Shown in pieces: positions 1 to 6,143 of a stretch of DNA of 6,538 nt. The notes beneath the pieces are model-generated. The model was not told the DNA's origin and made no database searches. It was given only the letters and a program-made list of their open reading frames with translations. The stretch comes from Planctomycetaceae bacterium (GTDB lineage Bacteria; Planctomycetota; Planctomycetia; Pirellulales; Pirellulaceae), in the NCBI GenBank assembly GCA_002702965.1, contig PADE01000067.1, positions 1-6,538 on the forward strand. The letters are read 5' to 3'. Position numbers and translations under genes: made by a program. Positions within the stretch are counted from its first letter, which is position 1. Every line of letters starts with the position of its first letter.

Positions 1-1145
1 CGGATGATTGCCACCGCGGTTCCGACGTCTGTAGGTGCGTATTTGCCTGACTTGAGATCTTCCAATACAGGCAGAATGGCCGCTGCGGGAAGAGCCAAGG
101 TCGAGACTCGGTCGGCGACGGCGATGTTGATTCCAATCACCAGCCCGGTCAGGTCGACGACCGGGCTGCCACACTCGCTGGGCCGAAGTGTCGAGTCATG
201 TTGGAATGCCTCGGGAAAACCGCTGTGACGTTTGCTTAGCTTGCGGCCCAGACTCTTGGTGTTGTTTTCGCGTTGCTCGGCTGGTGTACTCGATGAATCT
301 TGTAAGGTAGCGACCGCTTGATGTTCTTTGTCGTCTCTCTGGATTACAAGGACGACACGATCACCCGGACGAAAATCACGCAGTTGGTTGATCAACTCCC
401 GCGCTGAGTGAATCGGCTGCTTGTTAAGCGCGATGACCAGGTCGCCTTGTTTGAGGCCGGCTGCCTCGGCGCCACTGCCTGAATACACATGCGTGATCTG
501 TGCCGACGGTGCCGATTCATCGAGTTGGATTCCCAGGATAGCCCGCGCCCTCGGGATGCGTCGCGACGTCACACTGACGATACCAATCGCTAGAGGCGTG
601 GCGTCGGTTCCAGCAGTTGCGAGCCAGTTTCCGGAGCGTATTGGCGTCTCGGTCTGCCACCGAGCGGGAGTGAGTTCGGTCGCCCCAACTTTGAGCATTG
701 CCAAATCGAATTCGCTGTGAATCCCCACCACTTGCGCCGAGAGACGCTGTCCATCCGGAAGTTGACATGTAGGACGTCCGGAGATTTCGCTGGCCTTGGT
801 GACCACGAATCCCGTTGCGTCGACGATTGTTCCATACGCGACCTGGTGGCCATCCGAGTAGACCAGCAGCGTACTTTGTCCAGCCTGCGCAACGACGGTG
901 TTAAAAGCCGCAAGCACCTCGGGGTTGCTGCGTTGGTGTTCGCGGGCCCAACGGCGCAACCAGGGCGCAGATCTGTTGCCGCGCGCCGATGATGCGTCGT
1001 CGGTAACTTGGGGCTCGACCGCATCCGCGACGTTGGTCAAAGTGAACACGGCGAATGAGATGAGCAAGGCCGCCCAAAGCGGCTTTGCAGTAGGCCCTCT
1101 CAATACCCTGCAAACAGGGCTGTCCTGGTAGGGAGTGTGTAGCAT
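1..1145 (-). CDS. Exported HtrA-like pseudoprotease with a PDZ domain nested inside the trypsin-like fold (C-terminus off the left edge)
   Basis: Reading the minus strand from the ATG at 1145-1143 gives 381 codons without a stop to the window edge. Residues 1-42 look like a signal peptide: R13, R16 and K21, a hydrophobic stretch about 23-37, and an A-D-A cleavage site at 40-42. Residues about 84-194 match the first part of an HtrA protease domain (AYGTIVDATGFVVT, then DLAMLKV, then GIVSV). A PDZ domain follows at about 202-281 (ILGIQL, GAEAAGLKQGD). Residues about 306-364 then resume the second protease barrel (SECGSPVVDLTGLVIGIN). Against HtrA, the His position is S119 (VTKASEI), Asp is kept (D147), and the Ser position is C325. 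It is therefore probably not a classical serine protease; a periplasmic binding or scaffold role is inference. I recall planctomycete proteins with this layout and residues. A GGGGAAGAG stretch at the end of the upstream protease gene may serve as ribosome site, 5 bases before the ATG. The coding call is firm; the function is unsure. Confidence 0.88.
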   Translation of the reverse strand, partial: MLHTPYQDSPVCRVLRGPTAKPLWAALLISFAVFTLTNVADAVEPQVTDDASSARGNRSAPWLRRWAREHQRSNPEVLAAFNTVVAQAGQSTLLVYSDGHQVAYGTIVDATGFVVTKASEISGRPTCQLPDGQRLSAQVVGIHSEFDLAMLKVGATELTPARWQTETPIRSGNWLATAGTDATPLAIGIVSVTSRRIPRARAILGIQLDESAPSAQITHVYSGSGAEAAGLKQGDLVIALNKQPIHSARELINQLRDFRPGDRVVLVIQRDDKEHQAVATLQDSSSTPAEQRENNTKSLGRKLSKRHSGFPEAFQHDSTLRPSECGSPVVDLTGLVIGINIAVADRVSTLALPAAAILPVLEDLKSGKYAPTDVGTAVAII

Positions 1146-1147
1146 GT

Positions 1148-2227
1148 TCACTCTTCCCCGGTTCCAATCACGATCGCCAATTCGATAGTTTGTCCGTCGC
1201 GCTCGACCTTTAACACCACGCGATCATCCGGGTCTTTTGCGGCGACAAGTCGGCGGAGTGATGAAAAATCGTCCACATTCGCACCTTCAAATTCGACAAT
1301 CACGTCATCGACCTGAACTCCAGCCTGATCTGCGGCCCCGCCAGGAACGACACGAACGATGAGGGCCCGCGGTGAATTAGGGTCCCCCACGACTCCGATG
1401 AATGGCCGGGTCCCGGGTAGACGGCCCCAGGCTTCACCGGCCAACAACCGGTCCCATGCCGATTGATAGGCGCCAACCGGGGCGTGCATATTGTTGGCGA
1501 GTGAGTTTCCGATGCGACTGTGAATTCCAACGACGTTTCCATGCATGTCAAAAAGCGGGCCACCTGAGTCGCCGCCGACGAGCTTGCAATCGGTCTTGAG
1601 GTGGTTGTCTCGTACGCTGAGCACTCGTCCGATGCGGACCACAGCAGGCCGGTCAGCGTCATAGCCTCCGGGGTGTCCCAAGGCCATCACCCATTGTCCC
1701 GGTCTGACTTCCTGGCTGCCGCCCATCTTCGCGTGTGGCCATTTGAAATCAGCGCTCGCATCGTTCGGTGGATCGAGTTTGACTAGCCCGGCGTCCATTG
1801 ATCGATTGAGACCTAAGGTTCGTCCGCGAACGGAGCGGCCGTCAGCCAGGAAAGCCAAGACAGATCGTCCAGGTTGGCCAGCAACGTGTGCGGCCGTCAG
1901 GACATAACCATCATTGGAAACTAACACGCCACTTCCTTGGGCCGGACCGATCCGAACTGCAACGGCATACTTTCTTAACTGACCAGCGAGTTCCTGCTGC
2001 CGGCGTTGCATAGCATGCAACTCGACAACGTTGCGTGGGATCCCTCCAGAGAAGATTTGATCAACCGGAATCTCTGACGCAGTGGGGGGAGCCGCCGCGA
2101 TCGCCAACGTGGCGGTCAGAATCACAACCCAGACGACCGCGTGGCGCTGCAGTTGTTTCAAGCACCCACCAGCTGCGCACGAGGGCAAGCGAGTTGCCTG
2201 ATCGGTGAAAGAAAAGGATACGGTCAT
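1148..2227 (-). CDS. HtrA/DegP-type (S1C) serine protease with one PDZ domain, exported
   Basis: This is an envelope serine endopeptidase of the HtrA type, expected to degrade or process unfolded exported proteins. Numbered from the ATG at 2227 (359 residues), a hydrophobic segment at about 30-46 behind R28/H29 is a signal peptide or membrane anchor. The catalytic triad is complete: H114 in LTAAHVAG, D145 in SMDAGLVKL, S221 in GGDSGGPLFD. One PDZ domain lies at about 276-354 (FIGVVG, GGAADQAGVQVDD). DegP has two PDZ domains and DegS one, so the layout is DegS-like in PDZ number. A TTG nine bases upstream (2236) would add three residues; the ATG is preferred, and neither has a visible Shine-Dalgarno. 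An in-frame stop lies further upstream. It is the first gene of a unit with the pseudoprotease, whose ATG starts 2 bases after this stop. Strong family call; substrate unknown. Confidence 0.93.
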   Translation of the reverse strand: MTVSFSFTDQATRLPSCAAGGCLKQLQRHAVVWVVILTATLAIAAAPPTASEIPVDQIFSGGIPRNVVELHAMQRRQQELAGQLRKYAVAVRIGPAQGSGVLVSNDGYVLTAAHVAGQPGRSVLAFLADGRSVRGRTLGLNRSMDAGLVKLDPPNDASADFKWPHAKMGGSQEVRPGQWVMALGHPGGYDADRPAVVRIGRVLSVRDNHLKTDCKLVGGDSGGPLFDMHGNVVGIHSRIGNSLANNMHAPVGAYQSAWDRLLAGEAWGRLPGTRPFIGVVGDPNSPRALIVRVVPGGAADQAGVQVDDVIVEFEGANVDDFSSLRRLVAAKDPDDRVVLKVERDGQTIELAIVIGTGEE

Positions 2228-2242
2228 TTTGTTCAAAGGGGG

Positions 2243-2353
2243 GTGATCGAATGGCGACTTTATCCATCATACTGTATTCCCTGCGGCAAGCGCCTTGTGG
2301 GCCTTGATAAGTCTGGAAATCTAGCTTGTGACGATTGTCCCATCCCCTGCTGA
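2243..2353 (+). CDS. Possible small Cys-rich protein (36 residues, zinc-ribbon-like)
   Basis: A GTG-started frame fits the gap between the protease start and the dehydrogenase gene. Its product has five cysteines spaced C11-x2-C14-x14-C29-x2-C32-x3-C36, with local motifs YCIPCGKRLV and NLACDDC. Paired CxxC knuckles of this spacing are the hallmark of zinc ribbons and rubredoxin-like metal sites. The purine run AAAGGGGG lies directly against the GTG, so it is too close to be a normal ribosome site. The same frame is open upstream to an ATG at 2141, but that would run antisense to the 5' end of the protease gene. I recognise no family. It could be a real small protein, the remnant of a longer zinc-ribbon protein, or chance. 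Confidence 0.3.
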   Translation: MIEWRLYPSYCIPCGKRLVGLDKSGNLACDDCPIPC

Positions 2354-2399
2354 CGTGATTCAACCGTCCGAGGGTGCGCTCAGGAAGCGGTCATTTTGC

Positions 2400-2404
2400 G
2401 GGAG
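2400..2404 (+). promoter_or_regulatory. Shine-Dalgarno that decides the dehydrogenase start
   Basis: GGGAG lies 5 bases before the ATG at 2410. It favours that ATG over an in-frame GTG at 2374, which would put 12 unconserved-looking residues ahead of the dinucleotide-binding strand. Confidence 0.6.
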
Positions 2405-2409
2405 ATGCC

Positions 2410-3273
2410 ATGGATAAGCTGGTGGTCGGATGTGGCTACCTCGGTGAACCGATTGCCGAACATTGGTTGCGCGCCGGACATCGAGTCCACGTGTTGACGC
2501 GATCGGCCGACCACGCCAGCCGCTTTTCAGCCCAGGGGATGTTCCCGATTTTGGGTGATGTAACGCGTCCGGAAACGCTGACCGAGCTACCCAACGTAGA
2601 GCATGTATTGTGCGCTCTAGGCTATGACCGCCGCTCTGGTTTGCCGATCAAGACGATTTATGTGGACGGATTGAAATACCTGTTGGCTGCGTTGCCAAGA
2701 ACAATCACCCGTTTCGTTTATGTCAGTTCTACCGGAGTTTACGGACAAAACGACGGGTCCTGGGTCGACGAGAACTCTCCTTGCCATCCGACTCGTGAGG
2801 GTGGGGTGGCTTGTTTGGAGGCGGAGCAATTTCTCCGACAACACAGCTTGGGCGATCGATCGATCATCCTGCGGATGTGTGGAATCTATGGTCCTGGTCG
2901 TGTGCCGAGGATGGCGGACATCCAAAATGGACGGTCGATTGCGACTCCCGAGTGCGGTTATCTGAACCTGATTTATCGTGACGATGCGGTAAGCACGGTA
3001 CTGTTGGCAGAAAGGAACCTGGTACCACCCGATCTGATCTTGGTGGGAGATGGAAACCCAGTTCTTCGACGAGATTATTTTGCGTACTTGGCGAAACTAC
3101 TGGATGCGCCGGTACCGTGTTTTACGCCTCCCCAGGGCACTGCGCATGTGGCGGCACGAGCATTGTCTGACAAACGCGTTGCCAATCGAAGAATGTTGGA
3201 TCGTCTGCAGATCACTCTGCAGTACCCGTCGTTCCGCGAGGGGTTGGAGTCCGTTGTCGCGGCTGCAAAATAG
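2410..3273 (+). CDS. NAD(P)-binding atypical short-chain dehydrogenase/epimerase-like protein (YeeZ-like)
   Basis: The 287-residue product starts with a Rossmann strand and the dinucleotide motif GCGYLG (7-12), close to the N-terminus as usual. An Arg after the second strand (VLTRS, R31) suggests NADP(H) preference. The fold continues with LGDVTRPE (48-55), an active-site-strand motif VYVSSTGVYG (103-112), WVDENSP (118-124) and LRMCGIYGPGR, which is typical of extended SDR/epimerases. The usual catalytic YxxxK is not found after the SST motif: the region reads GGVACLEAEQ. This matches my memory of the E. coli YeeZ group (atypical SDR), whose substrate is not established. The start is set by a Shine-Dalgarno at 2400-2404. 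It appears monocistronic, with 174 bases to the next gene. The family is sure; the reaction is not, and a sugar-nucleotide or other NADP-linked substrate is only a guess. Confidence 0.9.
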   Translation: MDKLVVGCGYLGEPIAEHWLRAGHRVHVLTRSADHASRFSAQGMFPILGDVTRPETLTELPNVEHVLCALGYDRRSGLPIKTIYVDGLKYLLAALPRTITRFVYVSSTGVYGQNDGSWVDENSPCHPTREGGVACLEAEQFLRQHSLGDRSIILRMCGIYGPGRVPRMADIQNGRSIATPECGYLNLIYRDDAVSTVLLAERNLVPPDLILVGDGNPVLRRDYFAYLAKLLDAPVPCFTPPQGTAHVAARALSDKRVANRRMLDRLQITLQYPSFREGLESVVAAAK

Positions 3274-3342
3274 TGACGGTCTCGGTCGCTGTGAGACGAA
3301 TACGCAATTCGCAGGTTGAGTAGCCCGCAGACTATGCGTCGC

Positions 3343-3371
3343 TTGATCGAAGTAAGGCCCCTTTCTACAAT
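3343..3371 (+). promoter_or_regulatory. Sigma70-like promoter for the MBL-fold hydrolase
   Basis: A -35-like TTGATC (3343-3348) and a -10-like TACAAT (3366-3371) are separated by exactly 17 bases. That is 4/6 and 5/6 matches to the consensus, upstream of the ATG at 3448. Transcription would begin about 3378, leaving a leader of about 70 bases. Confidence 0.42.
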
Positions 3372-3409
3372 CCGATCCAGACGCGGTCGACATTACGTGG
3401 ACCGAGAAC

Positions 3410-3419
3410 CGGCTAGCCG
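3410..3419. promoter_or_regulatory. 10-bp perfect palindrome in the MBL gene leader
   Basis: CGGCTAGCCG is its own reverse complement. It lies 28 bases before the ATG at 3448 and downstream of the predicted promoter, where a repressor site could sit. A weak 5-bp hairpin (CGGTC 3384-3388 with GACCG 3400-3404) lies just upstream. A palindrome of this length can occur by chance. Confidence 0.2.
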
Positions 3420-3447
3420 ATGTGCTATTTATTATAGGCGGTGACTG

Positions 3448-4239
3448 ATGATCGAACGGAAGCTCGTGTTTCCCAACGTCATTGAAATCAATGTGCAGGC
3501 TGGGCAGGTCTTGGGTTGCAATGTTTACTTGCTGTTTGACCAGCAGGAGTGGATGCTGATCGACATCGGCTACGAAGAAACGGTCGATGAGATCATTGAG
3601 CTGATTCGACAGCTGGACTTTCCGTTGTCGCGCTGCAAGACACTGGTGGCGACACATGCCGACGTAGATCACATCCAGGGACTCGCAAAGGCAAAGCAGT
3701 TGTTGAAGACAACGGTAACGGCCCATCCGCGGGCGGCCTCGGTGCTTGCCAACGGGGACAAGTTGCAGACGTTTGCTGAAATCGCAGCCCAGGGGATTCA
3801 CCTCGAAATGCCGCCCGTCGAGGTGGAGCATTTGGTGGATGAGGGGGACCAACTCTCGGTGGGGAACATCAATCTCGATGTATGGCTTACACCGGGACAT
3901 ACCGACAGCCAACTTTCTTTCCGAATGGGTGACCTGCTCTTCAGCGGAGACAATATCTATCGCGACGGCTGTGTTGGTGCGATCGATGCCCACCATGGAA
4001 GTGATTTAGTTGCATTTCTTGATTCATTGCGACGGATCCGCGATAGCGACGTCCGGTGGCTGTTGCCGAGCCACGGACCGATTTTTTGTAAGGACGATGC
4101 GCTTCTGAACACGACAATTTCCCGATTAGAGAAGTATTTGCATATGGCCGATTTTGGCACCTGCGCCGTCGATTGGCCGCTGATGGACGAATGGGAACGG
4201 GAAATAGCGGAAGGCAAGATGCTCTGGCGCGAGAGTTGA
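3448..4239 (+). CDS. Metallo-beta-lactamase-fold metal-dependent hydrolase
   Basis: This 263-residue MBL-fold enzyme has a complete set of metal-site motifs. The first is THADVDH (H70, D72, D74, H75), followed by PGHTDSQ (H151), FSGDNIY (bridging D168) and PSHGP (H209). The leading NVYLLF strand and LIDIG (37-41) are typical of the fold's N-terminus. The common HxHxDH motif here reads HxDxDH, with D72 in place of the second His. I recall this variant in other MBL hydrolases, so the enzyme need not be dead, but metal preference may differ. The fold covers glyoxalase II, lactonases, sulfur dioxygenases and others; the sequence does not say which. It is probably cytoplasmic, as no signal peptide is seen. 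AGGCGG at 3436-3441 is a fair ribosome site. It appears to have its own promoter. Confidence 0.92.
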   Translation: MIERKLVFPNVIEINVQAGQVLGCNVYLLFDQQEWMLIDIGYEETVDEIIELIRQLDFPLSRCKTLVATHADVDHIQGLAKAKQLLKTTVTAHPRAASVLANGDKLQTFAEIAAQGIHLEMPPVEVEHLVDEGDQLSVGNINLDVWLTPGHTDSQLSFRMGDLLFSGDNIYRDGCVGAIDAHHGSDLVAFLDSLRRIRDSDVRWLLPSHGPIFCKDDALLNTTISRLEKYLHMADFGTCAVDWPLMDEWEREIAEGKMLWRES

Positions 4240-4334
4240 AAAATCGGCTTGTTCTAGACCACTCCGAGTTCTTTTCTGGTGGTTCGCGATTCGGCCTTTT
4301 CCTGTTTTGTAGATCTTGCCGGATTTTCCCTTAT

Positions 4335-4401
4335 CGCGGGTCCTATGGGTCGCCGATGCCAAAGTGTAGGCCCGCGTCCGTCCCGCACCTTTTGGGCGGG
4401 C
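4335..4401 (+). promoter_or_regulatory. Two competing hairpins in the leader of the small aromatic-rich protein gene
   Basis: CGCGGGTC (4335-4342) can pair with GGCCCGCG (4369-4376) over 8 pairs including one G-U. The same GCCCGC (4370-4375) can instead pair with GCGGGC (4396-4401), and CCCGC (4382-4386) can also pair with GCGGG (4396-4400). The stems exclude each other and end 28 bases before the ribosome site at 4430-4435. No T-run follows, so neither is a plain terminator. Regulatory meaning is unproven. Confidence 0.22.
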
Positions 4402-4429
4402 ATGACCCTGACTAGATCAGCGACTCCCT

Positions 4430-4435
4430 GGAGGG
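4430..4435 (+). promoter_or_regulatory. Strong Shine-Dalgarno fixing the start of the small secreted protein
   Basis: GGAGGG lies 8 bases before the ATG at 4444. The same frame is open upstream to a GTG at 4279, but this site together with the signal peptide beginning at 4444 decides the start. Confidence 0.65.
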
Positions 4436-4443
4436 ATGTTTTG

Positions 4444-4773
4444 ATGACTTGCCGTAAGCTGCTCGCATTTGCGATCGTCTCCGTTGCATGTTTGGTAGCT
4501 GCTGAGGACCGCGCAGAGGCCCAGCAGCGAGCCTTTGGGCGTACTTGGGGTGGTACCCACAGCATCCGTGACTGGGAACGCTTCTACCACTACCCTTACG
4601 TGTTCTATCCTCAGAACTTCTGGGGTAGCGAGTACTTCCGCAGCGCGCCCGATCTGTACCACCGGTATCCCCAGGAAATGAGAGTCCCGGTTTACAACCG
4701 ACGCTGGCACAACTATTACCCAGCCGGTCGACGCTACCACTCGGGCCATCATTTCATCCTGGACGTGTTTTAG
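4444..4773 (+). CDS. Small secreted Tyr/Trp/His-rich protein of unknown function
   Basis: The 109-residue product begins with a clear signal peptide: R4/K5, hydrophobic 6-20, and an A-E-A cleavage site at 24-26. The predicted mature part of 83 residues holds 11 Tyr, 7 Phe, 4 Trp and 7 His, with segments such as FYHYPYVFYPQNFW, LYHRYPQEM and HNYYPAGRRYH. It ends HHFILDVF. It has no Cys after cleavage and no catalytic motif. I remember very similar short proteins from planctomycetes, some carrying the doubtful label 'calmodulin-binding protein'; that label is not supported by anything visible here. The composition suggests a cell-envelope or extracellular structural or ligand-binding role, which is inference. 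The ribosome site is strong, and a structured leader lies upstream. It is convergent with the M20 gene. Confidence 0.85.
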   Translation: MTCRKLLAFAIVSVACLVAAEDRAEAQQRAFGRTWGGTHSIRDWERFYHYPYVFYPQNFWGSEYFRSAPDLYHRYPQEMRVPVYNRRWHNYYPAGRRYHSGHHFILDVF

Positions 4774-4946
4774 GATCGTCTGAGATGGTCGATTCCCGTA
4801 AAGATTCCCCGGGATCGCGCACACTAGGACGCTATCGAGCGGGCAGCGTACGGTCGGTTTGCCGGCCCTGCTCCTGCGGTCTGATCCACGCGACGGATGA
4901 TGGAACGTCTCGTTCGTAGGGAACTTGTCGATCGACGGCTCGACGT
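4774..4946. other. Convergent intergenic region
   Basis: No gene is seen in these 173 bases between the two converging genes. The region holds two hairpins: 4790-4817, and a 6-bp stem with a TTTG loop at 4852-4867 (GGTCGG with CCGGCC, one G-U). Neither is followed by a T-run on either strand. Confidence 0.5.
4790..4817 (+). terminator. Possible terminator hairpin after the small secreted protein
   Basis: CGATTCCCG (4790-4798) pairs with CGGGATCG (4810-4817) except for one bulged T, around an 11-base loop, 17 bases after the stop codon. No U-tract follows, so intrinsic termination is uncertain. Confidence 0.25.
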
Positions 4947-6143
4947 TCAGTCGTGAACGAAGCTGCGCGCGAAGGCGTACAGAATATCGGTCGCTTGTTC
5001 CAGTTGATCGATTTCGATCCATTCATCGACGGTGTGCGCCTGTTGGATGGAACCGGGGCCAAACACAACCGTCGGCGCTTCCCGCGACGTATACGCCCAC
5101 GCATTGGTGCCGTACGTAACGCCGACGCAGTGCCCCGGGTGCCCATGCTGCTGAATCACCTTGGACAGTCTCTTGGCGAGGTCACCGTTAATCCGATCAG
5201 ACATGCCCGGAGTCGTGGTATAGGGTTCTTCGTGAGTCACTGCCACGTCGGGTACGGTTTCGTTCAGGAACCGTTTAAAGTGCTCCCACGCGACTTGCCA
5301 GTCTTCGCCTGGGACAATCCGACGATCGATCTCGATCGTACATTGATCGGGTACGACGTTGACACTCATTCCGCCTTGGATACGGCCTAGGCTGAGCGTG
5401 GGCACACCGACCAGAGGGTGTGACGCCAGTTGGTGGATCATCGTTGCGGCGTATCGCTCGGTCGCGTTGATGACTCTCGACATGCGGTAGATCGCGTTTT
5501 CGCCCTCGGAGGGCCGCGAGCTGTGAGCGGCTCGGCCGTGCGTATGGCATTTCCAGCGCAGCGAGCCCTTGTGCGCGACGACGACGTCCAACTCAGTCGG
5601 CTCCGAGACGATGATCGCATCGGGAACGCGCGGAAGATCTAGCTGTTCTGGATCCATCCACATATCGGGAAACGCGCGTGCGCCAGTGACGCCAAACTCC
5701 TCATCCACGGTACATGCCACGAGAACGGTTGGCCGTGGGTCAGGGCGTTCTGCTGCCAGACGCGACAAGACCGTTAGGATGCAGGCGATTCCAGATTTTA
5801 CATCGCACGCTCCGCGTCCCCAGAGCCGGCCCGCACGGACTTCCGCGGCAAATGGATCGATCGTCATGCCAGTGACCGGGACGGTATCCTGGTGAGCCTC
5901 AAGAACGAGTATCTTGCCTCCCTCGCTAGGCGCCGGGGACCCGTCTAGTCGCGCGACCAGATTGACACGGTGGTCGGCGACTTGTTGGCGATAGGGGGTT
6001 ACGTTCAGCGTCTGAAACACCTCGTTCAGGTAATCGGTCACTGGCTGTTCGAATAGAGTTCCTTGCGGAGCATCTCTTGACATTGGGTTGATACTCGGTC
6101 GACGAACCAGTTCGCGCAGAATAGAGACTACTTCGAGTGGCAT
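4947..6143 (-). CDS. M20-family metallopeptidase/amidohydrolase (ArgE/DapE type)
   Basis: This 398-residue protein has the full two-zinc M20 site: EAHQDTVPV (H84), GRGACDVKSG (bridging D114), VDEEFG (catalytic E148 and ligand E149), SEPT (E181) and QQAHTVDEW (H370). The lid/dimerisation domain begins with GRAAHSSRP (H207) and ends near residue 310. Its length is normal for acetylornithine deacetylase, succinyl-diaminopimelate desuccinylase and related aminoacylases. These cleave an N-acyl group or dipeptide from an amino acid in the cytoplasm, and no signal peptide is seen. The MPLEVVSILRELVRRPSINP start is typical of the family, supporting the ATG at 6143; no clear Shine-Dalgarno precedes it. 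No arginine or lysine pathway gene is nearby, so ArgE versus DapE versus a peptidase cannot be decided. The stop lies 173 bases from the convergent small gene. Confidence 0.93.
   Translation of the reverse strand: MPLEVVSILRELVRRPSINPMSRDAPQGTLFEQPVTDYLNEVFQTLNVTPYRQQVADHRVNLVARLDGSPAPSEGGKILVLEAHQDTVPVTGMTIDPFAAEVRAGRLWGRGACDVKSGIACILTVLSRLAAERPDPRPTVLVACTVDEEFGVTGARAFPDMWMDPEQLDLPRVPDAIIVSEPTELDVVVAHKGSLRWKCHTHGRAAHSSRPSEGENAIYRMSRVINATERYAATMIHQLASHPLVGVPTLSLGRIQGGMSVNVVPDQCTIEIDRRIVPGEDWQVAWEHFKRFLNETVPDVAVTHEEPYTTTPGMSDRINGDLAKRLSKVIQQHGHPGHCVGVTYGTNAWAYTSREAPTVVFGPGSIQQAHTVDEWIEIDQLEQATDILYAFARSFVHD

Noticed and set aside
590..1024. Minus-strand frames of 144 codons and shorter inside 517-1167
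   Set aside because: They are out-of-frame shadows of the pseudoprotease, whose own frame is open over 381 codons with clear HtrA and PDZ motifs.
2266..2271. TATGAT -10-like box on the minus strand before the protease gene
   Set aside because: No acceptable -35 element lies 16-18 bases upstream of it, so it was not called as a promoter.
3279..3297. Hairpin GTCTC/GAGAC just after the dehydrogenase stop, considered as terminator
   Set aside because: Only 5 pairs around a 9-base loop and no T-run, so too weak to list as a terminator.
3097..3996. A 299-codon open frame on the minus strand
   Set aside because: It runs antisense through the end of the dehydrogenase, the intergenic promoter region and most of the MBL hydrolase, both of which have clear motifs. 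Its product shows no recognisable domain.
4257..4284. Hairpin GACCAC/GTGGTT after the MBL hydrolase stop
   Set aside because: A short stem with a G-U pair, a loop of 16 bases and no directly following T-run; not a convincing terminator.
4417..5022. A 201-codon open frame on the minus strand
   Set aside because: It is antisense to the whole small secreted protein gene and overlaps the end of the M20 gene. It has no family features.
4953..5390. A 145-codon plus-strand frame
   Set aside because: It is antisense to the C-terminal part of the M20 enzyme, and its sequence is low in protein-like features.
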